Positions 18,875 through 27,083 of a DNA stretch of 64,000 bases are shown here, piece by piece. The notes below the pieces were generated by a model that saw nothing but the letters and a program-made list of their open reading frames with translations, searched no databases and was not told where the DNA came from. Position 1 is the first letter of the stretch. Every line of letters starts with the position of its first letter. The translations under genes and the position numbers were made by a program. Source of the DNA: Kribbella capetownensis (GTDB lineage Bacteria; Actinomycetota; Actinomycetes; Propionibacteriales; Kribbellaceae); assembly GCF_004331485.1 (NCBI RefSeq), contig NZ_SJKD01000006.1:551155-615154 (forward strand), in the 5' to 3' direction.

Positions 18875-20074
18875 ATGGCGTATCGCATCCGGCCGGCAAC
18901 GCCGGCTGACTTCGACTTTCTCACCGACGTGGTGCTCGAGGCGACCCGGGCGCAAGGACGGTTGCCAGTGGACTTCGACGAGGCTGTGTGGCGAGCTGGG
19001 TTCGTCGGTTGGTCCGCCGAGCTGGCCGAGGGACCGTCGGCTTTGTGCGTGGTCGAGGTCGACGGGCGTTCCGCGGGCCGGCTGCGGGTGAGCCGGACGC
19101 CGGAAGCCGTTGAGCTGAACGGGATCCAGCTCCATCCGTCAGTGCAGAACCACGGCATCGGTACGTCGATCATCGCGGAACTGCAGTCCGAGGCGGGGGC
19201 TCGCGGCGTACCGCTGGAGCTGCACGTCGAACGCAACAACCCGGACGCGCGTCGGCTGTACGACCGGCTCGGCTTCACGAAGGTCGGGGAGGACCGCGAG
19301 GAGGACGTGATGCAGTGGTCGAAGGCGTCGCATCAGAACCGGTTGTGGGACGCGGATACCGCGCAGCGGTACGACACCCCCGGGACGGGGATGTTCGCCG
19401 ATTCGGTGCTCGGGCCGACGGTGGACCGGTTGGCCGAGCTCGCGGGCGACGGGCGGGCGCTGGAGCTTGCTATCGGCACCGGCCGGGTGGCCATTCCGCT
19501 GGCGGAGCGCGGCGTACCGGTGAGTGGAATCGAGTTGTCGACGGCGATGATCGAGCAGCTGCGCACCAAGGCCTCCGAAGACACGATCCCGGTCGTCGCC
19601 GGCGACATGTCCGCCGTACGGGTCCCGGGCGAGTTCACGCTCGTCTATCTGGTCTACAACACGATCGCGAACCTGTTGACCCAGGAGGAGCAGGTCGCCT
19701 GCTTCCGCAACGCCGCGCGCCACCTCAGCCCCGGTGGTCACTTCGTGATCGAGCTATGGGTTCCCGAACTGCGCCGCCTCCCACCCGGCACGCCCGCCAC
19801 CGTCGGCGTGGCCGAGTCCGGCTACATCCTCCTGGACACGTACGACGTACTGAAGCAGCACGTCGTCTCGCACCACTTCCACTTCGCCGAAGGCAGCACC
19901 CAGGCCGAGCTCTTCCAGACCCCACACCGCTACATCTGGCCGGCTGAGCTCGATCTGATGGCCCAGCTGGCCGGATTCACCCTCGAATCCCGCCAAGCCG
20001 ACTGGTCCGGCACCGCCTTCAGCGCCGACTCGCCCAGCCACGTGTCCGTCTACCGCCTGCTCACTGGAAACTGA
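18875..20074 (+). CDS. GNAT acetyltransferase fused to a class I SAM methyltransferase
   Basis: 399 residues. About 1-148 is a GNAT domain (YRIRPATPADFDFLTDV; LHPSVQNHGIGTSIIAEL for acetyl-CoA; ERNNPDARRLYDRLGFTKVGE). About 155-399 is a methyltransferase (LELAIGTGRVAIPLAERGVPVSGIELS for SAM; ARHLSPGGHFVIELW). The join QWSKASHQNRLWDADTAQRYD has no stop, so it reads as one protein. Separately the two halves resemble stand-alone proteins common in actinobacteria. It may modify one small molecule twice, perhaps for resistance; the substrate is unknown. The VOC gene starts four bases after its stop. Confidence 0.8.
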   Translation: MAYRIRPATPADFDFLTDVVLEATRAQGRLPVDFDEAVWRAGFVGWSAELAEGPSALCVVEVDGRSAGRLRVSRTPEAVELNGIQLHPSVQNHGIGTSIIAELQSEAGARGVPLELHVERNNPDARRLYDRLGFTKVGEDREEDVMQWSKASHQNRLWDADTAQRYDTPGTGMFADSVLGPTVDRLAELAGDGRALELAIGTGRVAIPLAERGVPVSGIELSTAMIEQLRTKASEDTIPVVAGDMSAVRVPGEFTLVYLVYNTIANLLTQEEQVACFRNAARHLSPGGHFVIELWVPELRRLPPGTPATVGVAESGYILLDTYDVLKQHVVSHHFHFAEGSTQAELFQTPHRYIWPAELDLMAQLAGFTLESRQADWSGTAFSADSPSHVSVYRLLTGN

Positions 20075-20078
20075 GCCC

Positions 20079-20453
20079 ATGTCCGCCGACTCGCTGTTCA
20101 CCCGACTGGCGCCCGTACTGAACGTCTCGGACCTCGCCGCCGAACGGGAGTTCTACGAGAAGCTCGGACTGCCGGTCATCTACGAAGGTGAGGAGTACCC
20201 GGACTTCATCGCCTTCGGCACCGACACCATCCACTTCGGCATCCAGCAGGCGACCAGCGACAATGACCCGCCCAGCGTCCTCACCTGGCAGATCGCCGTC
20301 TCCGACATCGACGCCGCCGTCGACCGCTGCAAAGCCGCCGGCCTCCAGTACGAACTGGAGGTCAACCAACCCACCCCCACCTGGAAATACCGCCGCCTCC
20401 TCCTCCAAACCCCCAGCGGCTACCGCCTGGCCCTAGAAGGCGAGTCGGAGTAA
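20079..20453 (+). CDS. VOC/glyoxalase-family protein
   Basis: 124 residues with one VOC fold: LAPVLNVSDLAAEREFYEKLGLPVIYEGEEYPDFIAFG, then IAVSDIDAAVDRCKAAGLQYELE and LLLQTPSGYRLALEGE. Metal ligand positions include H47-like and E-type residues near the end, typical of bleomycin-resistance or glyoxalase-like proteins. It starts four bases after the GNAT-methyltransferase fusion, so the two are likely co-transcribed and may share a resistance or detoxification task. Confidence 0.78.
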   Translation: MSADSLFTRLAPVLNVSDLAAEREFYEKLGLPVIYEGEEYPDFIAFGTDTIHFGIQQATSDNDPPSVLTWQIAVSDIDAAVDRCKAAGLQYELEVNQPTPTWKYRRLLLQTPSGYRLALEGESE

Positions 20454-20579
20454 CCCCTCGCCGTCCACAACTCCTCGACTAACCAGGTCGGTCTGCAATA
20501 CTCCCGACCCAGCCGACCGCGCCGGCCTCCTCGACCAGCTATCCACCGCCTGCAGGTAGGAACCGACATCAACGACAAC

Positions 20580-21113
20580 GTGACGCAGTCCGATGACGCC
20601 ATCTTTCTGAACGGTGGATTTGGCGCGGGAAAATCATCCACCCTCGAGCATGTCGGGGATCTGCTCGCGAGAGCGGGTCGTCCCTTCAGTCTGATGGACG
20701 TTGACTGGTTCCACCGCTCCTGGCCGCCCGCCGATCCGGACAACGCTCTGATTGAGGCTCACAACATCGCCGCGGTCTGGAAGTGCTATCGGTCTGTGGG
20801 CCCACGGCAACTGGTGATGTGTGGGGTGATCTCGACCGCAGCCGATCGAGAGCGTTACGCAGCCGCAGTCGAGCGCCGCATTCGGATGGTTCGTCTCACC
20901 GCCGACGCCGACATCACCAGGAAACGACTGCGAGGCCGCTACAGCTCGAGCCAGCGATCGGCGTTGGAGTGGCACCTGGAGCGCTGCGATGAGATCGCCG
21001 CCCGCCTCGAGGCCGCGGACCTGGACGAGTTGGTCATCGACACCAGCACGCTCGAGCCGCAGGAGGTAGCTGAGCGCACCCTGCGCCACTTCGGTCTGCT
21101 GGACACCCACTGA
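20580..21113 (+). CDS. Small P-loop ATPase/kinase-like protein
   Basis: 177 residues, GTG start. Walker A GGFGAGKSS lies at 12-20, followed by SLMDVDWFHRSW, a nucleoside-kinase-like acidic strand, and a lid with MVRLTADADITRKRLRGRY, where R residues contact phosphates. This resembles adenylylate-kinase-like or aminoglycoside-type small kinases of the AAA_33/CPT group. The substrate is unknown. First of three P-loop genes in a row. Confidence 0.7.
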   Translation: MTQSDDAIFLNGGFGAGKSSTLEHVGDLLARAGRPFSLMDVDWFHRSWPPADPDNALIEAHNIAAVWKCYRSVGPRQLVMCGVISTAADRERYAAAVERRIRMVRLTADADITRKRLRGRYSSSQRSALEWHLERCDEIAARLEAADLDELVIDTSTLEPQEVAERTLRHFGLLDTH

Positions 21114-21114
21114 C

Positions 21115-21627
21115 CTAGCGCCTTGGGTCGTGTTTCCACAGCGCCGCGATCGCCGCCACCTGCTCGTTGATGTCGTAGTCGGTGACGTCAAGGTGATGAT
21201 CCGCCGGCGGAGGATGCCGAGCGTCTTCCATGTGCAGGTTCTCGAACTCCTCACCCGTGAGGTACAGCGTGCGGCTCATCGCTCGTCGCTGGGCTTCATC
21301 CATCGTCACCTGCAGACGGACGACGACGGCGTTCGGCAGCCACCGCCGGTACAGCGGCATCGTGTCCGGAGTGATCACATCCGCCAGCACCGTCTCGATG
21401 CCCTGCGCAACAAAGTTGCGAGCCAGGCTGCAGGCGTTCTCCACACCCAAGCGCTGCTGGCGTTGCCCGTCTTCCCCTTCCCACGGGGCTGCGTGACCAC
21501 TGACGACCAGGTGGCGTACGTCGTCGACGTCAATGACGGCCGCTCGCGGACGCAACTGAGCCAGGAGTCGCGCCGTCGAACTCTTCCCGACAGCCGGCCC
21601 TCCGGTGAGGACGAGCGGTGGTCGCAC
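21115..21627 (-). CDS. Small P-loop kinase-like protein
   Basis: 170 residues from GTG 21627. Walker A is GGPAVGKSS, followed by RAAVIDVDDVRHLVV and VVRLQVTMDEAQRRAMSRTL, a lid-like region as in nucleoside or AAA_33 kinases. GTG 21627 is chosen because it places the P-loop strand PPLVLTGG right at the N-terminus, and the longer frame to 21729 would run through the divergent kinase gene. It is convergent with the 20580 gene (one base between stops) and divergent from the 21671 gene by 43 bases. Confidence 0.7.
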   Translation of the reverse strand: MRPPLVLTGGPAVGKSSTARLLAQLRPRAAVIDVDDVRHLVVSGHAAPWEGEDGQRQQRLGVENACSLARNFVAQGIETVLADVITPDTMPLYRRWLPNAVVVRLQVTMDEAQRRAMSRTLYLTGEEFENLHMEDARHPPPADHHLDVTDYDINEQVAAIAALWKHDPRR

Positions 21628-21670
21628 ATCACCAGTATCCCGGCCAGCACTGAGGTTAGACTTTCCGCAT

Positions 21671-22405
21671 ATGACGAAAGACGCGACGATATTCTGGATA
21701 GGCGGTCCGGCAGCGGCCGGCAAGACCACAGTAAGCCGCCTACTCGCCCGAAAACACGGATTTCTCTGGTACAGCGTAGATGCCCACGCATTCGATCACG
21801 AGAAACGCGCAGCCGCGGCCGGACTCCACGTCCTGGGCACCGGCCCAGGAGATTTCGACCGCCGACCAATGATCCTGGAAGACATCCACTCACTCCCCGT
21901 GAATACATCGGTCGTAGTCGAAGGCGCCTTCGTCACCCCCACAGTGGCCGGAGTTGCCAAGAACGCAGTATGGCTGATGCCGTCACGAGAGGAACAACTC
22001 ACAAGGCTGGAACACAGGCACCCAGGCGGTGACCATGAAGGCCAGCTCTGGGGATGGAATCTAGTACGCAGCCAACTCGACGGAACCAACGCAACCATCA
22101 TCACGGTCGACGACCAGACCGTCGACCAAACACTAACCGCAGTAGAGCAAACCTTCACCCCAACCCTGCAATCCTCCCCTGCAGCCCACACCCCCGAAGC
22201 CCGCCAGTCCCTCATCCGCCTCAGCAACCATCAACTAGCGAACCAAGCAACCGAGAGACCCCGATCAGCGCACTGCCTATTCGATTGCGAATGCGCACAG
22301 AAAACCTGCAATGAGCTTGTCGAGCTCGCGATCGAGGAGATCCCAACCGTACTCGCTCAAGCACCTCCATCAATCGTCTCCCCCAAACACTTCAACCCAA
22401 CCTGA
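21671..22405 (+). CDS. P-loop kinase-like protein with C-terminal Cys motif (CEC-x4-C)
   Basis: 244 residues. Walker A GGPAAAGKTT lies at 11-20, then VDAHAFDHEKRAAA and VVVEGAFVTP. The C-terminal 60 residues carry RQSLIRLSNHQLANQ and FDCECAQKTCNELVEL (C206, C208, C213), a small Cys module like the FVCECGDPxCTE segment seen at the C-terminus of many actinobacterial proteins of unknown function; a metal site is possible. Third positions are richer in A/T than neighbours (GTA, CTA, ATA, GCA codons), hinting at acquisition. Function unknown. Confidence 0.7.
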   Translation: MTKDATIFWIGGPAAAGKTTVSRLLARKHGFLWYSVDAHAFDHEKRAAAAGLHVLGTGPGDFDRRPMILEDIHSLPVNTSVVVEGAFVTPTVAGVAKNAVWLMPSREEQLTRLEHRHPGGDHEGQLWGWNLVRSQLDGTNATIITVDDQTVDQTLTAVEQTFTPTLQSSPAAHTPEARQSLIRLSNHQLANQATERPRSAHCLFDCECAQKTCNELVELAIEEIPTVLAQAPPSIVSPKHFNPT

Positions 22406-22497
22406 AAGGAGGTCGGCTCGTCCGCATGACAGCGCAGATCGCGGCACGAGAATGCGTTCGGACCTGGTGTGTCGGCGTTCGCACCTAGGGTGTCGTC

Positions 22498-22917
22498 ATG
22501 GTCGCCCCGATTCCGATCTCAGTCGCTGCGCTTGTGCGTGACGGTCTCGTGCTCCTGGTGCATCGCCATCCATCGCGTCGGTGGTATCCCGACTGCTGGG
22601 ACCTCGTCGGCGGTCATGTCGAGTCGGGCGAGCTGCCGCACCAGGCCGTCAGCCGGGAATGCCTCGAAGAACTCGGTGTCCACGTCCACGACCCCCTACG
22701 CATCCCGATGACGATCAGTGACCCCACCCTCGACATGCACGCGTTCCTCGTCACGCGCTGGGAAGGGGAACCTGTCAACGCCGCACCCGAGGAGCACGAC
22801 GACCTTCGCTGGTTCCGGCCCAGCGATCTCGCAGACTTGACGATGGCCAACCCGGCCGGCCTGTCGAGCATCCTGAGCGCCGTCCAGGTCGCAACTAATG
22901 GGCAAAGACGTGACTGA
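22498..22917 (+). CDS. Nudix hydrolase
   Basis: 139 residues with a complete Nudix box: G39, E45, R53-E54, E57-E58 and G60 fit GX5EX7REUXEEXGU (GHVESGELPHQAVSREC then LEELGV). The N-terminal strand ALVRDGLVLLVHRHPSRRWYPDCWDLVGG is typical of MutT-like proteins cleaving nucleoside diphosphates linked to X. The stop overlaps the start of the next (broken) gene by 20 bases. Confidence 0.85.
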   Translation: MVAPIPISVAALVRDGLVLLVHRHPSRRWYPDCWDLVGGHVESGELPHQAVSRECLEELGVHVHDPLRIPMTISDPTLDMHAFLVTRWEGEPVNAAPEEHDDLRWFRPSDLADLTMANPAGLSSILSAVQVATNGQRRD

Positions 22918-23415
22918 CTACGACAGCTTTGCGAAGGCCTGTTCGACTGAGAACGAGTCCAATCTCTTCAACGCCTACTACGAGCGCCCCGAGATGCTCC
23001 GCCTCCTCGGCGATGTCTCGGGCCGCCGGATCCTCGACGCTGGATGTGGTTCAGGGCCGTTAACGGCTGCGCTTCGCGAGTCGGGCGCCGTGGTCACAGG
23101 CTTCGATGCGAGCGCAGCCATGGTCGACCTCGCGCGTCAGCGGCTCGGTGAAGACGCCGACCTGCACGTGGCAGACCTCGGCGCGCCGCTGCCGTTCGAG
23201 GACGCCGAGTTACGTCATGGACGGCGAGACCGTGTGGCCGACCTTCTGGCACCGGCCCCCGCAAGCCATGACCAGCGCCTTCGCCGCCGCAGGCTTCCGC
23301 ATCACCAGCATCAGCGAACCACCCCCGGCCCCACCCCCCGGAACTGCTTCCACCCGACCTAAAGGAAGGCGAGTCCTTCATGTACTTCCTCTTCTTCGTC
23401 CTCGAGTCCATCTGA
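22898..23415 (+). pseudogene. Class I SAM methyltransferase, internally deleted and frameshifted
   Basis: The first frame gives a normal N-terminus (NLFNAYYERPEMLRLL; RILDAGCGSGPLTAALRESG; ADLHVADLGAPLPFEDAE). At about 23211 the family's middle, including the post-II catalytic region, is missing. The sequence resumes in another frame with YVMDGETVWPTFWHRPPQAMTSAFAAAGFRITSISEPPP. A second shift at the C-run near 23330 leads to a third frame with ELLPPDLKEGESFMYFLFFVLESI and TGA 23415. All three pieces match one protein in order, so this is a decayed gene rather than chance. Confidence 0.8.
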
Positions 23416-23594
23416 CACCGAACCCCTTCGGACCGCGAGACAAACGTTCGTGGGTAGGTACCTCACGCGACGGCTTGTCACTCGGGACAATTGCTTCTGA
23501 GTAGATCCGGTTGCATCAACGACCCTGCAGGAGCACGTGAAGGCCGCGAGGCTTGAGTTCGACAACTCGAGACTGCGACCGACTGCGAGCGCAA

Positions 23595-24476
23595 CTAGCC
23601 GGTGGCGAACCTCAGTCTGGCTGCGTCAACTGCGTTGACGGTGTTGAGGACGTCGGATTCCATGTCGGTGTTGAGAGCCCAACTGGCGTAGCGGATCGCG
23701 TAGACGGCGGTGTAGAGCCGCCATGCGTCGGGCAGTACTCGGGAGTTGATTGCTCGGTAGAGCGATGCGAGCACCTGAGGGCTGGCCTTGCTGCCGAGTT
23801 CGATGTCGTAGATCATGCCTGCCAGATCGAAAGCGACGTCGCCCGTGCGGCTCTGTTCCCAGTCGATGACGGCGCTGATCTGACCGTCGTCGACGAGCAG
23901 GTTCTCTGGCGCGAAGTCGCCGTGTACGACGTCTTTGGATCGAAGGTGACTCGGGTCGCAGGTATCGAGTGCGGCTTGCGTGGTGCGAAGGATGGCTTGT
24001 CCTTGTGCATGGTTTCGGAGCCGTTCGGGGTGGATAGCGAGGCTGGGGTCTCCGTCGGTGATCATGCGGGCCACCTTGACGGGCCAGTCTGGGTCGGCTC
24101 GCGGCGCGGCATCGCGTTGGAGCTCGGTGAGAGCCAGCATTTGGCCGGCCAGGTTCTGATCGACTCGCGATGGCCATTCACCCTCGACGTATTCGTACAA
24201 GAGGTAGCTGTAGTCGCCGACGATGCCACGTTCGAGCAGACGAGGTATCGGGACAGACCGGTCAACCATGATCCTGGCGCTGCTCAGACCTGTGCTGAGG
24301 GTTTGTTCGCGCTGTCGTGTCGTAGGCCAGGCCTTGACCACGACGGGCTCACCGTCCAGGCGTGCTAGGGACGTTCCGCCTGCTCCGTGATCGAAGATGC
24401 GGACCAGTTCGATGGAGCGGCAGCACGAAAGGAGTTCGATGGCCTTCGCGACATGGCTGCGCATCTGGACAGCCAA
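23595..24476 (-). CDS. Aminoglycoside-phosphotransferase-family kinase
   Basis: 293 residues with the APH fold: LDGEPVVVKAW (ATP lysine), YLLYEYVEGEWP (hinge), VVHGDFAPENLLVDDGQ (catalytic HGDxxxxN) and VIDWEQSRTGDVAFDLA (DxD-type metal loop). Such kinases phosphorylate aminoglycosides, macrolides, homoserine, choline or other small alcohols. The sequence does not identify the target. It is convergent with the methyltransferase remnant. Confidence 0.83.
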   Translation of the reverse strand: MAVQMRSHVAKAIELLSCCRSIELVRIFDHGAGGTSLARLDGEPVVVKAWPTTRQREQTLSTGLSSARIMVDRSVPIPRLLERGIVGDYSYLLYEYVEGEWPSRVDQNLAGQMLALTELQRDAAPRADPDWPVKVARMITDGDPSLAIHPERLRNHAQGQAILRTTQAALDTCDPSHLRSKDVVHGDFAPENLLVDDGQISAVIDWEQSRTGDVAFDLAGMIYDIELGSKASPQVLASLYRAINSRVLPDAWRLYTAVYAIRYASWALNTDMESDVLNTVNAVDAARLRFATG

Positions 24477-24645
24477 GCCGAAACTGGCAAAGACCGCCAG
24501 CAGACAATGTCAAGCACGCGGTCAGTTCTCCCGCGTCGCCCCGATAGCTGCCGACATTAGGTTCGGTGCGATGCGCGAACCCACGATCAGACGGGCGACG
24601 CGGGCAACTGGGCGGACGTCAGTGACCGGCCTTTTCGGCGAGCGG

Positions 24646-25323
24646 TCAGCCGAGTCGATTCGGGAGACCGTACTGCTCGACGTAGGCCCGCTCATCGGCT
24701 GACATGTCGACCTTCTCGACCACGACTCGATAGAAGATCTCGTTGTCCATCCACCATCGCCAGAGGAACTCGGCGAAGGAGCCGGCGACCAGGATGTAAC
24801 CCCAGCCGTGATCCTGCCAGAACTGGGTTTCGTCAGGATCCAGAGCGAACCCAGCGGGAAAGCTCGTGCCGACTATGGCCGAGCTTCCATCGTCACCGAG
24901 ATAGAGCAGCCAGTGGAAGGTCCATTGCGAGTCTGAGATCAGGTGCAGGAGGCGGCCACCGTCGACTGCCGCGACCGAATCGCCGAGATCGAAGTAGGAG
25001 TTGGTTGCACTCCTCAGTCGGTCACGTAGTCCGGCGTCTTCCAAGAACTGCGCGAAGTCGTTAGGTACTGCGGCGAGGTCGCCAAGAAGATCGGCGACGG
25101 CCTGGCTAGAGATATCCCGCGCGGCGTGCTCGAAGGCGCTGCCCAGGTCGCCATCGGGATGGCGAGGTGCGTGCTTGAGCCACTCCAAGCCGGCCACGTC
25201 GACTGGTGCGGCAGGGAGTTGGTCGACCGGGTAGCCGACGTAAGTGACGAGCATCGTTTGCGACGACGTGCCCGGAACCTGGATGGTCACCCACTCGCGC
25301 GGCAGGTCAGACAAGAACGACAC
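24646..25323 (-). CDS. SUKH (SMI1/KNR4)-like protein
   Basis: 225 residues. The central part has VPNDFAQFLEDAGLRDRLR, a YFDLGDSVAA strand and a long acidic middle (DSQWTFHWLLYLGDDGSSAIVG), then a W-rich end (FAEFLWRWWMDNEIFYRVV). These features resemble SUKH-superfamily proteins, which include immunity proteins to nuclease toxins. No toxin gene sits next to it, so an orphan immunity role is only a guess. The annotation rests on pattern and is low-to-moderate. Confidence 0.5.
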   Translation of the reverse strand: MSFLSDLPREWVTIQVPGTSSQTMLVTYVGYPVDQLPAAPVDVAGLEWLKHAPRHPDGDLGSAFEHAARDISSQAVADLLGDLAAVPNDFAQFLEDAGLRDRLRSATNSYFDLGDSVAAVDGGRLLHLISDSQWTFHWLLYLGDDGSSAIVGTSFPAGFALDPDETQFWQDHGWGYILVAGSFAEFLWRWWMDNEIFYRVVVEKVDMSADERAYVEQYGLPNRLG

Positions 25324-25803
25324 GCGCTCACCTTCCCAAACGTTGTCCTAGGCCCGCAACTCCCACCACGACAGACTTCCTCGCCCACGTGTCGCACATC
25401 AGTCGGCGGATATGTGTCGAGCATTTGTTGGCGGATCACAATCGAGTGGTGTGGTGTCGGGCTACTGTCTTTGACAGCAGCCTGGTGTTGACGAGCTCCT
25501 CGATGGCTTGAGGATTTGGCTCACCGATCGGTGTGCGATCCCCTTCGTTCCATCGCGAACAGCCCGGGGCTCACTCGGAACGAGAACGCGGAGCACCGGG
25601 CGCCGTCGGTCGCGCCGCAGCGCGAGAACCGGGCGGTAGCCCGCAAGCGCCGGCGGAAGCGCGCAGGTGCTGGCGGCTGCCGGCGAGGGGAAGGACGGCG
25701 ATGAGCCGGGGGAGGGTGGGAGCGCGCGGAGCAGGTGCGACGAGGAGCGGAGCGACGAGGGAGTGCCTGCGTAGCACGCGTGGGACTGTCCTCATAACGA
25801 CAG
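25324..25803. other. Noncoding interval with an IS-end-like repeat
   Basis: No gene recognised. Contains paired 21-base direct repeats at 25391-25436 and then GC-rich DNA without family features up to the tRNA. GAC-type hairpin ACTGTC/GACAGT (25785-25804) touches the tRNA 3' end and may help terminate it. Confidence 0.55.
25391..25436. repeat. Two 21-base direct repeats, 25-base period (IS-end-like)
   Basis: A 21-base unit starting GTCGCACATCAGTCGGCGGA at 25391 recurs, diverged, at 25416 as GTCGAGCATTTGTTGGCGGA, separated by four bases. The same arrangement (21-4-21) occurs in the opposite orientation at 63906-63951, sharing the core CGACTGATGTGCGACAC. Transposase-binding repeats at insertion-sequence ends have this form, so this may be a solo end left after loss of an element. 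Confidence 0.55.
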
Positions 25804-25884
25804 TGCCCGGGACGGGATTCGAACCCGTATGCCTTTCGGCTGCGAGGTTTAAGCTCGCTGCGTCTGCCGTTCCGCCACCCGGGC
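25804..25884 (-). tRNA. tRNA-Leu (anticodon TAA)
   Basis: Read on the minus strand it begins GCCCGGGTGGCGGAACGGCA and has a seven-base acceptor stem (GCCCGGG/CCCGGGC), anticodon loop CTTAAAC giving TAA, a variable arm AGCCGAAAGGC, and a T-arm with GTTCGAATC. The long variable arm identifies a class II tRNA. CCA is not encoded. The discriminator is A. Downstream the DNA folds into a short hairpin. tRNA genes are common insertion points, and the accessory island ends beside it. Confidence 0.92.
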
Positions 25885-25909
25885 CAGGGGGTGGGACTGA
25901 GGTTACAAG

Positions 25910-26476
25910 TTACTGGTAGACCTTTCGCGGGTAGACGGCGTGGGCGCCGGCGACTCGGTCGAGGAAGAGTTGGCCGTTGCAGTGGTCGATCTCGTGCTGG
26001 AGTGCGCGGGCCTCGAAGGCGTCGGTGGAGATCGTGACGTGGTCCGTCGTACCGGGGAGGACGCCCGTGACGGTCACGCGGGTGGCGCGTTTGACGTCGC
26101 CGGTGAAGTCGGGGACGGACATGCAGCCCTCACGGCCCTTCTCCTGGCGGCTGGATTCGATCACGACCGCGTTGCACAGCACGAAGACGCCGTGGCAGGT
26201 ACGCGTCTTGGGATGTCCGGTCACGTCCAGCGCGAACATCTGCGCCGCGATCCCGACCTGTGGAGCCGCCAGCCCAACGCAGCCGGGCGAAACCCGCATG
26301 GTTGCGACCAGGTCAGAGGCGAGAGCGACCATGACCGGGTCGAGCGGGTCCACGGTCGCGCCTTCGGTGGCGAGGACCGGGTGGGGCGCTCGTACGACCT
26401 CCAGAGTGTCGCCGGTGATGCCGAGCTGGGCGGGGCTCCAGCTGGCGAGGGTCTGGTTGAGGTGTGCAACGCTCAC
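25910..26476 (-). CDS. def: Peptide deformylase
   Basis: 188 residues from GTG 26476. The three zinc-site motifs are present: GLAAPQVG (68-75), EGCMS with metal C118, and HEIDH (161-165) with catalytic E162. It removes the formyl group from nascent proteins. The start codon overlaps the stop of the upstream ACT-domain gene as GTGA, so they are coupled. The longer frame to 26557 runs through that gene and is rejected. The length suits a type I actinobacterial enzyme. It lies beside tRNA-Leu. Confidence 0.92.
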   Translation of the reverse strand: MSVAHLNQTLASWSPAQLGITGDTLEVVRAPHPVLATEGATVDPLDPVMVALASDLVATMRVSPGCVGLAAPQVGIAAQMFALDVTGHPKTRTCHGVFVLCNAVVIESSRQEKGREGCMSVPDFTGDVKRATRVTVTGVLPGTTDHVTISTDAFEARALQHEIDHCNGQLFLDRVAGAHAVYPRKVYQ

Positions 26477-26988
26477 AGGTCGTCGCTCTCCGTGGGCCGT
26501 AGCGTGACGCCGACCCCGAGCTCCTCCGCGGTGATCTCCAGCGCCCGGTCGAGCCATGCCAGCTCAGCCGTCGGCGGGATCTCGACCTCTGCGGTCAGCA
26601 CGTACAGCTCCCCGCTGAGCCGGGTCGCCAGGTCCGTGATCGTCCCACCGGCGGACGCGATCATCCGGGTGACCGCCGCGACGATCCCCGGGCGGTCAGC
26701 GCCGTGCACGCTCAGCAGGTACGACGGCCCGATCGGTGCGTGCTCGTGTTCGGGACCCATGATGCGCACCGTGATCACCAGCTCGCCCCGCAGCGGCTCG
26801 AGGGCGGACTTGACCTCGTCGAACGGCCCCGAGCACACGATCATCATGGCGAAGTGGCCGCGCAGCAGCGTCATGGTGGAGTCTTCGAGGTTGACCCCGG
26901 TACCGACGAGGGCCTCGGTGACGTCCGCGATGATGCCCGGGCGGTCCGGGCCGATGACGGTGACGGCGAGCTGACTCATGCCCGGCAA
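26473..26988 (-). CDS. ACT-domain protein (GcvR-like)
   Basis: 171 residues with two ACT domains: LAVTVIGPDRPGIIADVTEALVG... (about 4-85) and LLSVHGADRPGIVAAVTRMIA (about 92-165). The DRPGI signature recurs in both, as in glycine-cleavage repressor-like GcvR and formyltetrahydrofolate-deformylase regulatory domains, which bind amino acids. No catalytic deformylase domain is attached. It is translationally coupled to def, an arrangement that may be only positional. Confidence 0.85.
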   Translation of the reverse strand: MPGMSQLAVTVIGPDRPGIIADVTEALVGTGVNLEDSTMTLLRGHFAMMIVCSGPFDEVKSALEPLRGELVITVRIMGPEHEHAPIGPSYLLSVHGADRPGIVAAVTRMIASAGGTITDLATRLSGELYVLTAEVEIPPTAELAWLDRALEITAEELGVGVTLRPTESDDL

Positions 26989-27083
26989 CCTACCGTCGAC
27001 CTAAGTAGGCGATCACACCGACTTCGGTATCCGGACAACCGTCATCGCCACGGAGAACGCTTACGCACCGCTACATTCGTGTC

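Noticed and set aside
25533..25919. 128-codon frame through the tRNA-Leu region
   Set aside because: It is translated from the antisense of a clear tRNA and GC-rich spacer.
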